33,553 nt of DNA, from the NCBI GenBank assembly GCA_036377595.1, contig DASUYB010000013.1:1-33553 (forward strand), in the 5' to 3' direction. This stretch comes from Longimicrobium sp. (lineage in GTDB: Bacteria; Gemmatimonadota; Gemmatimonadetes; Longimicrobiales; Longimicrobiaceae). Below are positions 11,021-17,439 of this stretch, piece after piece. The notes below the pieces were generated by a model. The model was not told the origin of the DNA, made no database searches, and was given only the letters and a program-made list of their open reading frames with translations. Position 1 is the first letter of the stretch, and each line of letters begins with the position of its first letter. A program made the position numbers and the translations under genes.

Positions 11021-11908
11021 ATGCCGTCATCCCCACCCGAATCCCCCGATCCCCAGGCGCAGGCCGAGCCGCGGCGGATCGAGCTGAGGTACCGCGCGTG
11101 GAACGAGGGGCGGCCGCCGCGCCGCATCCGCCTGGCCATCCCCGGCTGGGCGGGTGAGGAAGGCGCGGCGGAGGACGGCGCGCGCCCGCAGCCGTGGCAC
11201 TGCCGTCCGTTCGTGGACGCGGCCACGTACGGCATCGAGCTGGTCTACGCGTTCGAGACGGAGTGCCGCGTGACTCGCGGCGGCGACGGCGTGGTGCGCT
11301 TCGAGGGCGATTTCTCGGACGAGATCGCGCGGGCGGAGGGGAAGGGGCAGCGGGTGGAGGTCCCCTTCGGCACCTTCGCGCCGCACCACTACGGGATGAC
11401 CACGGCCATCGACATCCTGCCGCCACCCGGCTACGTGCTGCGCATCGAGTCGCATCCGCGCTTCTATACCGACACCACCGGCGAGGTGCCGTGCGCCGTT
11501 CCCGGGCACATCGAGCGCTTCTGGCCGCGGATGTTCTTCGCCGTGTTCAAGGCGCCGCGCCCCGGCGAGACGCACGTGTTCCGCAACGGCGAGCCCTTCG
11601 CCCAGCTGCTGGTCGTCCCCGCCGCGGCGACCTACGCGCTGACGCCGATGGACGCGCCGCAGGCGGAGGACCGCGCCACGCAGGACCACCAGATGTCGTC
11701 GCTGCAGTGGCTCGTGGCCAAGCACATCTGGAAGGCGGACAACGGCCTCTGGTTCGACGACAAGTACAAGCAGCTGCTGCGCATCTACCGCGCATCGGGG
11801 CTCGACGGCGTGCGCGAGCACCTGCGCGGGCTCGCCGTGCTGGCGCGCCTCGGCGGCAAGGGCGATCGCCCCTCCCCGAACGCCGGGGGCACGGAGCCGG
11901 GCGGGTAA
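11021..11908 (+). CDS. Uncharacterised protein, DUF6065-like layout
   Basis: About 295 residues from MPSSPPESPD. Notable segments are WHCRPFVDAATYGIELVYAF, PHHYGMTTAIDILPPPGYVL, PCAVPGHIERFWPRMFFAVF and EPFAQLLVVP. The layout, with a catalogue of 'PPGY', 'W..P..F...' and 'GEP..QL..VP' blocks, resembles what I remember of DUF6065 proteins; this is memory and not a search. It has no signal peptide and no membrane segment, so it is probably cytoplasmic. A Gly/Pro tail follows about residue 275. The start is unsure: the frame opens at 10979, but the first residues there look untranslated. It may be cotranscribed with the S41 gene 95 bases downstream. Confidence 0.7.
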   Translation: MPSSPPESPDPQAQAEPRRIELRYRAWNEGRPPRRIRLAIPGWAGEEGAAEDGARPQPWHCRPFVDAATYGIELVYAFETECRVTRGGDGVVRFEGDFSDEIARAEGKGQRVEVPFGTFAPHHYGMTTAIDILPPPGYVLRIESHPRFYTDTTGEVPCAVPGHIERFWPRMFFAVFKAPRPGETHVFRNGEPFAQLLVVPAAATYALTPMDAPQAEDRATQDHQMSSLQWLVAKHIWKADNGLWFDDKYKQLLRIYRASGLDGVREHLRGLAVLARLGGKGDRPSPNAGGTEPGG

Positions 11909-12003
11909 ACGGGTGGAGTGGGCCGCCGGGCTGATTTTTGCAGTCATTTTCTCCCGCCCACCGCGATCCGTTCGACCTGCGACCGATCCCTTCCATGCGT
12001 CCC

Positions 12004-13515
12004 ATGCCCAAGCGAACGGCGGTGCTGCTCGCCGCGGCGGTGGCTGTACGCGCCGCCGGCGTCCACGCCCAGGCCGGCAGCGCGCCGGTACTCCCCGCCC
12101 ACGCGGATACCGCGTGGAGCGCGGTGTTCCGCATGGACCTCGACACGGCGCGCGCGGTGATCGCCGCCAACCACCCCGGCGCCGTGGACGCGCGCAACCC
12201 TGCCTTCCGCCGCACGCTGGAGTCGGCGTACCGCGAGGCGCGGGCGGCCGCGCCGGGCGTGAACAGCTACGCGTCCTACCGCATCGCTCTGTCGCGCTTC
12301 GGCAACCGCTTCCAGGACGCGCACCTCAACATCGGTGGCACCCGGCCCGTGGCGCAGCTGCGCGAGGCGGGGCTCTATCCCGTGTATCGCGGTGGCGCCT
12401 TCGTGGTGCGCGAGGCCGACGAGCGCTACGGTGCGCAGGCCGCGGAGCTGCGCGGGGCGATGGTGGAGGCGTGCGGGGGAGTGCCGGCCGCGCGGGTGTT
12501 CGCCGACCGGGTGCTGTCGTGGCGCGGCCGGCCCGGCGTGCAGGCCGACTGGCACACCTACGCGCCGCTGCTGCTGGTGGACTACGGCCCGCCCACGCCG
12601 CCGGGGCCGGCCGAGTGCCGCTTCCGCGCGGGCGGCCGCGCCATCACCCTCCCCCTGCAGTGGCGCGACGCCGCTCCGCAGGAGGTGCGCGCGCGGGTGC
12701 TGCGCGTGGCCGCGCTCCCCGTGCTGCGCCCGGCGCTGGAGCGGATGGACGGCGGGCGGACGCTGTGGGTGAACGTCCCCAGCTTCTACGCGTCGGCCGA
12801 CAGCGAGGTGGCGGCGATGAACGCGCTGACCGACTCGCTGCGCGCGGAGACGGAGCGCAACCGCGGGTGGGGGGTGATGGTGATCGACCTGCGCGGCAAC
12901 TCGGGCGGGTCGTCGGTGTGGGCCGACCAGGTGGCGTCCGCCGTCTTCGGCAAGCCGTGGGTCGACGCCGCCCGCGCCTACCTCCGCGACGGCGTCTACA
13001 CCGAGTACCGCGTGTCGCGCGACAACGTGGAGACGGCGCGCGCGGCGGTGCGCGAGTCGGAGCAGCGCCACGGCGCCAACAGCGAGGCGGTGGCCGACGC
13101 CCGCGCGCTGGCCGACTCGCTGGCGGCGGCGCTGGCCCGCGGAGACGCGCTGTACGGCCACGCCGCGCGCCGCACCGGCGTGCCGCTTCCCGCGCCGCCG
13201 GCTGTCCCCGGGCGCGTGGTGGTGGTCACCACCGCCTCGTGCTTCAGCGCCTGCCTGGACTTCCTCGACGTCGTCCGTCTCCATCCCGCCATCGTCCAGG
13301 TGGGCGAGACGACGGGCGTGGACACCGACTACATGGAGAACTGGGGCCGCCCCCTCCCCAGCGGCCTCAGCTCCATCGGCTACCCGATGAAGGTGTACCG
13401 CAACCGGCGGCGGCTGAACAATCAGGCATACGCGCCGCGGGTCCCCTATCCCGGCGAGATCGGCGACACCGGGGCGCTGCGCCGCTGGATCCTGGCCGGG
13501 TACGCGCGCTGGTGA
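12004..13515 (+). CDS. S41-family (C-terminal-processing-like) peptidase, secreted
   Basis: About 503 residues. MPKRTAVLLAAAVAVRAAGVHA is a signal peptide with an AxA-like cleavage site, so the product is exported. The middle has VMVIDLRGNSGGSSVWADQ, the typical 'DLRxNxGG' strand of S41 peptidases, followed by VVVTTASCFSACLDFLD near residues 405-420, where the catalytic Ser of the S41 fold is expected (FSAC). A possible catalytic Lys lies in YPMKVYRN further on. I see no PDZ domain. An insert of about 80 residues rich in Ala/Arg/Glu separates the two motifs. Substrate unknown. The ATGs at 11995 and 12004 are both possible. It ends just before the minus-strand RiPP cluster, and the two converge. 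Confidence 0.82.
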   Translation: MPKRTAVLLAAAVAVRAAGVHAQAGSAPVLPAHADTAWSAVFRMDLDTARAVIAANHPGAVDARNPAFRRTLESAYREARAAAPGVNSYASYRIALSRFGNRFQDAHLNIGGTRPVAQLREAGLYPVYRGGAFVVREADERYGAQAAELRGAMVEACGGVPAARVFADRVLSWRGRPGVQADWHTYAPLLLVDYGPPTPPGPAECRFRAGGRAITLPLQWRDAAPQEVRARVLRVAALPVLRPALERMDGGRTLWVNVPSFYASADSEVAAMNALTDSLRAETERNRGWGVMVIDLRGNSGGSSVWADQVASAVFGKPWVDAARAYLRDGVYTEYRVSRDNVETARAAVRESEQRHGANSEAVADARALADSLAAALARGDALYGHAARRTGVPLPAPPAVPGRVVVVTTASCFSACLDFLDVVRLHPAIVQVGETTGVDTDYMENWGRPLPSGLSSIGYPMKVYRNRRRLNNQAYAPRVPYPGEIGDTGALRRWILAGYARW

Positions 13516-13552
13516 TCCGCCTCGCTTCGCGGCGAGACACCATCCCCAAACG

Positions 13553-13588
13553 ACGGCGGCCGCGCATCGGAAGAAGCGCGGCCGCCGT
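13553..13588. terminator. Strong hairpin between convergent S41 and precursor genes
   Basis: A perfect 13-bp stem (13553-13565 ACGGCGGCCGCGC with 13576-13588) and a 10-base loop. It lies 38 bases past the S41 stop and 18 bases past the last precursor stop, so it could end transcription from both sides. There is no clear U-run, so termination may need Rho, or the hairpin may stabilise the 3' end. Confidence 0.6.
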
Positions 13589-13605
13589 GCCGTGCGGGGT
13601 GCCCA

Positions 13606-13785
13606 TCACGCATAGTACCGGTAGACCGTGTCGTTGATCATCGGCTCCTGCTGCTTCGGCGGGCACGTGCAGCTGTAGCAGTTCTGGTTGACGTCGGTCT
13701 CGCCGCCAGCCACCTGGTCCAGCTCCTCGACCTCGAGCGAGTCGACGTCGATGGCCTCGGGGTCCAGCCGCTTCTTCTCGGTCAT
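13606..13785 (-). CDS. RiPP precursor peptide A (NQNCYSCTC core)
   Basis: 59 residues. The leader MTEKKRLDPEAIDVDS is followed by LEVEELDQVAGG, a double-glycine leader of the type cut by C39 peptidases. The core after GG is ETDVNQNCYSCTCPP, then KQQEPMINDTVYRYYA. The three Cys (C36, C39, C41) are the only ones in the peptide. A good ribosome binding site (GGAGGACGCA) precedes ATG 13785. It is the last and longest-tailed of four near-identical copies behind the radical SAM gene, which is the likely modifying enzyme. I infer cleavage and export by the C39 ABC transporter encoded at 24578-26818. Confidence 0.9.
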   Translation of the reverse strand: MTEKKRLDPEAIDVDSLEVEELDQVAGGETDVNQNCYSCTCPPKQQEPMINDTVYRYYA

Positions 13786-13935
13786 TGCGTCCTCCTCCGC
13801 GATAGGGAAGGGGTGGTGGGCCGCGCCCGCTCGCGCGGTGTGGCATGGGCCACGCCGGGGGGCGCCGGGGAAGCGTGGATCGATCCGGGAATTCCCACGA
13901 ACGGGAGGTCATCCCGGTCGTGGGTCCGGGGTGCG

Positions 13936-13976
13936 GGAGCGGCCGTCCGCCCCGGGAGGGGGAGGACGGCCGCTCC
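13936..13976. terminator. Hairpin after precursor B
   Basis: A perfect 13-bp stem (GGAGCGGCCGTCC at 13936-13948 with 13964-13976) and a 15-base loop, starting 18 bases past the stop of precursor B on the minus strand. No U-run. It may be an RNA stabiliser or a partial terminator inside the precursor operon. Confidence 0.6.
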
Positions 13977-13993
13977 GGCCACCGTTGCGCGGC

Positions 13994-14158
13994 TCACACC
14001 AGGATCGGCTCGGCCGGGGCCTGCTGCCTGGGCGGGCAGGTGCAGCTGTGGCAGTTCTGGTTGATGTCGGTCTCGCCGCCGGCCACCTGGTCCAGCTCCT
14101 CCACCTCGAGCGAGTCGACCTCGATCTCCTCGGGGTTCATCCGCTTCTTCTCCGTCAT
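13994..14158 (-). CDS. RiPP precursor peptide B (NQNCHSCTC core)
   Basis: 54 residues with the same plan as precursor A: leader MTEKKRMNPEEIEVDS, then LEVEELDQVAGG, core ETDINQNCHSCTCPP and the tail RQQAPAEPILV. Leader and core are almost identical to A, with Tyr replaced by His between the first two cysteines. The tail differs freely, which suggests that selection acts on the leader and the Cys core. Ribosome binding site GGAGGCGGTG before ATG 14158. Same operon as the radical SAM maturase. Confidence 0.9.
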   Translation of the reverse strand: MTEKKRMNPEEIEVDSLEVEELDQVAGGETDINQNCHSCTCPPRQQAPAEPILV

Positions 14159-14219
14159 CACCGCCTCCACGGGTTGATGGTTGGGTCCCTCCCCGGCAGG
14201 CCGCCGGTGCGTACGGCGC

Positions 14220-14250
14220 GGCCGGCCCGCCGGCGCGTCGGGGGCCGGCC
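14220..14250. terminator. Hairpin directly after the six-Cys precursor
   Basis: A perfect 9-bp stem (GGCCGGCCC at 14220-14228 with 14242-14250) and a 13-base loop; it touches the stop codon of the gene ending at 14251. No U-run. Confidence 0.5.
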
Positions 14251-14454
14251 CTACTCCGCCGCTCCCTCGGGCACGGGCCCGCACTCCAGCGACAGCGCGC
14301 ATGCCAGCCAATGGCAGGTGACGCTGCACTGGCAGGTGCAGGTGCCTTCGTTGATGTTTCCCACCTCGTCGGCCGTGACCAGGTAGTCGAGCTCGTGCAC
14401 TTCGAGCGACTCGACCACGATCTCCTGCGGCCGCAGGCTGATGCGATGCTTCAT
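14251..14454 (-). CDS. Divergent RiPP precursor with six-cysteine core
   Basis: 67 residues from ATG 14454. The leader MKHRISLRPQEIVVESLEVHELD is exactly as long as that of precursors A, B, D and E and keeps the same Leu, Pro, Ile, Val and SLEV..ELD positions, which decides the start over the ATG at 14475. The Gly-Gly is lost: YLVTADEVG stands where DQVAGG should be. The core NINEGTCTCQCSVTC then HWLACALSLEC holds six cysteines, with Ser/Thr between them. It sits inside the precursor array. The six-Cys core might suggest a lanthipeptide or thioether peptide, but no lanthipeptide synthetase is visible here, so the radical SAM enzyme is the only candidate modifier in the window. Removal of this leader would need another protease or a different cut site. 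Confidence 0.8.
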   Translation of the reverse strand: MKHRISLRPQEIVVESLEVHELDYLVTADEVGNINEGTCTCQCSVTCHWLACALSLECGPVPEGAAE

Positions 14455-14475
14455 GGACGCCGCCTTTGCCGTCAT

Positions 14476-14751
14476 GGGCGCTCCCGGCGGGAGGGGACCG
14501 TCCCCGCGCCGCCATCGGGGGAAGATTCCCGGATCCGGGCAATCGCGTCTCGCGATGCCGCGGCCCGGCGCGTGCGTGGAGACGCGAGGCTTCCGGCCGG
14601 GCCGGCTCCGGGAGGACGTCGACCCGGCGTCGCCGGGCGGACGGAGCGGAGGTGGGGACGGTGGAACGGCCGTCCCGCCGCCGGACGGGCGGCGGCGGGG
14701 GCGATCCGCCGGTGCCGCGGCGGACCGGGATGGCTCCCGGGCCCCGCGGCG
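14476..14751. other. Gap without genes inside the precursor array
   Basis: About 276 bases between the decayed copy at 14752 and the six-Cys precursor. It is very G/C-rich with many short inverted repeats. I see no coding frame and no precursor-like leader sequence. It may be the remains of a lost precursor, but nothing recognisable is left. Confidence 0.5.
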
Positions 14752-14883
14752 CTACGCCGGGTGGGTGCGGCTGTAGCAGTTCCTGTTTTCGTCCAGCGCG
14801 CCGCCTGCCGCGGCGTCGGGCGCTTCGGCCTCGACCGGGTCGGCGTCGCGCTCCCGCGGGTCGAGCATCCGCGGCTCCGCCAT
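14752..14883 (-). pseudogene. Decayed RiPP precursor copy
   Basis: A 43-residue frame MAEPRMLDPRERDADP, then VEAEAPDAAAGG, then ALDENRNCYSRTHPA. It lines up with precursor D along its whole length, but LEVEELDQV has become VEAEAPDAA and the core NCYSCTCP has become NCYSRTHP, so two of three cysteines are gone. There is no ribosome binding site before the ATG at 14883, unlike the intact copies. It reads as a duplicated precursor that has drifted. It could still be a functional variant with one cysteine, which is less likely. Confidence 0.7.
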
Positions 14884-14936
14884 GGTGTGCCCGGCCGAGC
14901 GCAAGGCCGCCACGGCGGCCTCGTGCCGGGGGCCGG

Positions 14937-15098
14937 TTACGCCAGGACGACGGTGTCGCCCGGATCCCGCGCGGGGCAGGTGCAGCTGTAGCAGTTCTTG
15001 TTCACGTCGGTCTCGCCGCCCGCCACCTGGTCCAGCTCCTCGACCTCGAGGGAGTCGACGTCGATCTGTTCGGGATCGAGCTTCCTGGGTTCGGACAT
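14937..15098 (-). CDS. RiPP precursor peptide D (NKNCYSCTC core)
   Basis: 53 residues: leader MSEPRKLDPEQIDVDS, LEVEELDQVAGG, core ETDVNKNCYSCTCP, tail ARDPGDTVVLA. It keeps the three-cysteine CxxCxC spacing and the Gly-Gly site. The ribosome binding site (GAGGA, 7 bases before ATG 15098) is good. Its tail is nearly the same as the orphan fragment at 15159-15203, which shows that the array grew by duplication of this type. Confidence 0.9.
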   Translation of the reverse strand: MSEPRKLDPEQIDVDSLEVEELDQVAGGETDVNKNCYSCTCPARDPGDTVVLA

Positions 15099-15124
15099 GG
15101 GGTCCTCGTCGTGAAGGGGGTGAG

Positions 15125-15148
15125 GGGGCCCGGAGCACGCCGGGCCCC
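15125..15148. terminator. Hairpin between the orphan fragment and precursor D
   Basis: A 9-bp perfect stem GGGGCCCGG/CCGGGCCCC with a 6-base loop, without a U-run. It lies 27 bases upstream of the precursor D start and may block or slow ribosomes or polymerase between the copies. Confidence 0.5.
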
Positions 15149-15158
15149 GTGCGCGCGA

Positions 15159-15203
15159 CTACACCAGGATCACCGTGTCGCCCGGGTCGCGCGGCGCCGG
15201 GCA
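15159..15203 (-). pseudogene. Orphan 3' fragment of a precursor gene
   Basis: Fifteen codons including the stop read CPAPRDPGDTVILV, matching the end of precursor D (CPARDPGDTVVLA). No leader or start precedes it; the upstream bases belong to a hairpin and the end of precursor E. It is best read as the remains of a deleted or truncated precursor copy. Confidence 0.75.
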
Positions 15204-15221
15204 GGGTGAGGGAGGAAGGTT

Positions 15222-15252
15222 CCGGCGCGGACCGGGACGTGGTCCGCGCCGG
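15222..15252. terminator. Hairpin after precursor E
   Basis: A perfect 12-bp stem (CCGGCGCGGACC at 15222-15233 with 15241-15252) and a 7-base loop, 7 bases after the stop of precursor E on the minus strand. No U-run. Confidence 0.6.
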
Positions 15253-15259
15253 GCGGGGG

Positions 15260-15415
15260 CTACACGAAGATCGGCTCCTTCTGCGCCGGCGGGCAGGTGC
15301 AGCTGTGGCAGTTCTGGTTGACGTCGGTCTCGCCGCCGGCCACCTGGTCGAGCTCCTCCACCTCCAGCGAGTCCACTTCCACCGCCTCGGGGTCCAGTCG
15401 CTTCTTGTCGGACAT
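15260..15415 (-). CDS. RiPP precursor peptide E (NQNCHSCTC core)
   Basis: 51 residues and the first precursor after the maturase gene (78 bases between them). Leader MSDKKRLDPEAVEVDS, LEVEELDQVAGG, core ETDVNQNCHSCTCPP, short tail AQKEPIFV. GAGGAGACGGGACG precedes ATG 15415. The gene order puts it nearest the promoter, so it should be the best expressed copy if transcription decays along the array. Same inferred modification and export as its paralogs. Confidence 0.9.
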   Translation of the reverse strand: MSDKKRLDPEAVEVDSLEVEELDQVAGGETDVNQNCHSCTCPPAQKEPIFV

Positions 15416-15493
15416 CGTCCCGTCTCCTCGCTGGGATGAATGGGGGGCGCCGGGGGTCGGCGCTCCCGGGTGGCGCGGCCCGGACGGCCGCGG

Positions 15494-16972
15494 TCAGGCC
15501 TGCGCGGCCGCCAGGGCCGGGGCGGCCGCCGCCGCCCGCGCCCGGTCGTGCTCCGCCAGGGTAAAGCGCATCTCCTGCTTGAGCGTGCCCTTGATCCCGC
15601 AGCAGGTGCGGCGGTTGTCGGTGATGCGGGTGAGCGGGCAGTGCGCGCCCTGGCACACCGGCAGGACGTGGCAGTGCTGGCAGAGCTGGTCGGTCTCGTA
15701 GGCGGGGTTCACCCAGCGGAGCATGTGGTCGTCCTTCAGCTCCAGGGTGCCGTCGGGAAGCACCTTCCCCACCACGTTGCTGGCCTCCTCGTACAGCGCC
15801 ACCGTGCACTTCATCAGGTCGCCGTGCGCGCCCACGATGAAGGAGTACGGGCGCGCGGCGTAGCACACGCCGCTGCCCAGCGTGGCCATCTGGTGGATCC
15901 CGCCCTCCTGCGTGAGCCCCACCTCGTCGGCCTTCTTCTGGAGCATCTGCGCCACCCGGCGGTCCTCGCCCAGCCCGCAGGTGTCGAGGTTGTCGTCGTT
16001 GCTCCCGCCCCACTTGCCCACGGCGCGGAAGCGCAGCACGAAGCGCGGGTCGCCGGCGAAGTCCTCGGACAGTGCCTCGAGGAAGGCGCCCAGGCGGGGG
16101 AAGTTCCTGTGGTCGAAGTTGACGCGGACCTTGACCTTGAACTCCTCGCCGCGGCGATCGCGCAGCGAGCGCAGGTTGTCGAGGATGGTGGAGTAGGTGC
16201 CGCTGCCGTCGCGCCCCACGCGCTTGCAGTCGTGGTCCTCGGGGAGGCCGTCGATGGTGATCTGCCAGTCGCGCAGCCCCCACCCCAGCAGCCTGGTGGC
16301 CCGCTCCTCGGTGAGGAGGTAGCCGTTGGTGGTCATGTGCTGGCGGTAGTGTATCCCGTGCTGGCGCGAGACGTCGTGGAACACCGGCGCCAGCTCCTCC
16401 ACCGCCTCCCACCCGTACAGCGGCTCGCCGCCGAACCACGACACCTGCAGCTCGCGCAGCGTGGGGGCGCGGTTCCGCGTCAGCGCCATCAGCCCCTGGC
16501 GCACCTCGGGCGTCATGGTGCCGCGGGCGAACTTCTCGTAGCAGTAGACGCAGCGGAAGTTGCAGTCCTCGCTGGTCAGCAGGATCAGCTCGAGCTTGTC
16601 GGTCCTCCACTGCTCCTGCGCCCAGCGGTAGCGGAAGCGGTCCATCTCGCTGACCGTGTCGCGCACGAGGTAGCCGCGCCGGTGCAGGTACTCGCCGGTG
16701 GAGTCCAGCTTGCCGCGGCTGCCGCCCGAGTCCAGCCAGGCCAGCACGCGGTCGGCGTCGCGCGCGCCGAACACGCTGATGGCGCCGGTGAAGGTGTTCC
16801 ACAGGATGAGCCGGCCGTCCTCGACCACCGTGCGCGCGTTGTAGCGCGAGGGCACCCAGCGCTGGCCCGGCGTGTAGCCGAGCTTGACCAGCGTCACGGG
16901 CGTCTCGGGCGCGCCGCGGTCGTACGGCGACACCTGCATGTCGATGGTCGGCTTCATCGCGGGGATCTCCAT
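15494..16972 (-). CDS. Radical SAM/SPASM peptide maturase
   Basis: 492 residues. The N-terminal 110 residues (SRYNARTVVEDGRLILWNTF, then a Leu-rich helical part) look like the leader-binding front domain common in radical SAM RiPP maturases. The radical SAM cluster motif is CNFRCVYC (C137, C141, C144), followed by WFGGEP (residues 179-184), typical of this superfamily. The C-terminal SPASM region has C370, C389, CQHC (431, 434), C440, C445 and CC at 457-458, enough for two auxiliary iron-sulfur clusters. Such enzymes make radical-based links in peptides, often thioethers to cysteine. The precursors with the CxxCxC core follow directly, so they are the likely substrates; the exact bond is not predictable. 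ATG 16972 (AGGACAGC before it) and ATG 16957 are both possible. A sigma-54-like promoter lies 48 bases upstream. Confidence 0.93.
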   Translation of the reverse strand: MEIPAMKPTIDMQVSPYDRGAPETPVTLVKLGYTPGQRWVPSRYNARTVVEDGRLILWNTFTGAISVFGARDADRVLAWLDSGGSRGKLDSTGEYLHRRGYLVRDTVSEMDRFRYRWAQEQWRTDKLELILLTSEDCNFRCVYCYEKFARGTMTPEVRQGLMALTRNRAPTLRELQVSWFGGEPLYGWEAVEELAPVFHDVSRQHGIHYRQHMTTNGYLLTEERATRLLGWGLRDWQITIDGLPEDHDCKRVGRDGSGTYSTILDNLRSLRDRRGEEFKVKVRVNFDHRNFPRLGAFLEALSEDFAGDPRFVLRFRAVGKWGGSNDDNLDTCGLGEDRRVAQMLQKKADEVGLTQEGGIHQMATLGSGVCYAARPYSFIVGAHGDLMKCTVALYEEASNVVGKVLPDGTLELKDDHMLRWVNPAYETDQLCQHCHVLPVCQGAHCPLTRITDNRRTCCGIKGTLKQEMRFTLAEHDRARAAAAAPALAAAQA

Positions 16973-17018
16973 GCTGTCCTGGGGTGCCCGGCCGGCGGCG
17001 CCGGGTAGGCGGGGAATG

Positions 17019-17034
17019 GGCAGGAGTCAGGCCG
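17019..17034 (-). promoter_or_regulatory. Putative sigma-54 promoter of the maturase/precursor operon (weak match)
   Basis: The minus strand reads CGGCCTGactcCTGCC. Against TGGCACG-N4-TTGCW it keeps the GG, the GC and their 10-base spacing, but matches only about 7 of 11 defined bases. The GC is 48 bases before the ATG at 16972, close to the 52-53 seen for the two better promoters in the cluster. Confidence 0.45.
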
Positions 17035-17110
17035 ATTCTGGCGTTAAATGCAAGCCATTGTCACGTATGCGGTTGGTCGTTCCGACGGGGATCGGCCGGC
17101 GCGCTCCGTC

Positions 17111-17146
17111 CAGCGGCCCGGGTCTACTCCTAGAGCCCCGGCTCTA
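17111..17146. promoter_or_regulatory. Tandem dyad, putative activator-binding site upstream of the maturase gene
   Basis: TAGAGCCCCGGCTCTA at 17131-17146 is an almost perfect dyad. A second copy, CAGCGGCCCGGGTCTA, lies at 17111-17126, 20 bp away and on the same face of the helix. Related pairs lie at 30321-30357 and 31963-31998, each 140-165 bases upstream of a minus-strand start. The position fits an upstream activating sequence for a sigma-54 activator, and such a gene starts at 18693. Confidence 0.6.
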
Positions 17147-17210
17147 CCCGCGCCCCGCTTCTCCACGGTTCGATGGGCGCCCATCTCGCCGCCTCGGCGG
17201 AGGAGAAATC

Positions 17211-17234
17211 AAAAGCCCCCGCAGGTGCGGGGGC
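17211..17234 (-). terminator. Intrinsic terminator after the sigma-54 activator gene
   Basis: On the minus strand a 9-bp GC stem (GCCCCCGCA/TGCGGGGGC, nominal 2-base loop, so really 8 bp with 4) is followed by TTTT. It lies about 205 bases past the stop of the activator gene (17440) and upstream of the maturase promoter, separating the two transcription units. Confidence 0.65.
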
Positions 17235-17277
17235 GCGTGCAGGAGACTGTTCGTCATACGAGATCCATAAAAAACAA

Positions 17278-17363
17278 TCTCACGGAGGGCACGGAGAACA
17301 CGGAGGCACAGAGAACCGATCGCAGTTCTCCGTACCTCCGTGTTCTCCGTGCCCTCTGTGAGA
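17278..17363. repeat. Intergenic long inverted repeat, copy 5 (CACGGAG type)
   Basis: Two 39-bp arms (17278-17316 and 17325-17363) match except at three positions; the loop is 8 bases. The arm opens with TCTCACGGAGGGCACGGAG. It lies 77 bases past the stop of the activator gene. Confidence 0.9.
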
Positions 17364-17439
17364 GATCAGGGATCCCTGCTACACGAGCGGCATTCGGGAT
17401 TCGCGACCGGACCCAGGGCTCAGGACTTCCGTCGAGAGC

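Noticed and set aside
13843-13856. Another sigma-54-like sequence upstream of precursor A (GG-N10-GC)
   Set aside because: The minus strand reads CGGCGTGgcccATGCC, only a partial match, and no dyad lies upstream. In DNA this rich in G and C such spacing occurs by chance; precursor A is better explained as part of the maturase operon.
14251-14454. Calling the six-Cys peptide a lanthipeptide
   Set aside because: No LanM, LanB/LanC or LanKC gene lies in the window; Ser/Thr near Cys alone is not enough.
17052-17070. TTGCAT with GTGACA upstream of the maturase gene as a promoter
   Set aside because: It can be read as a half-good sigma-54 or sigma-70 site, but the -24 GG is missing in one reading and the -10 element in the other. 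The site at 17019-17034 fits the distance seen in the other operons better.
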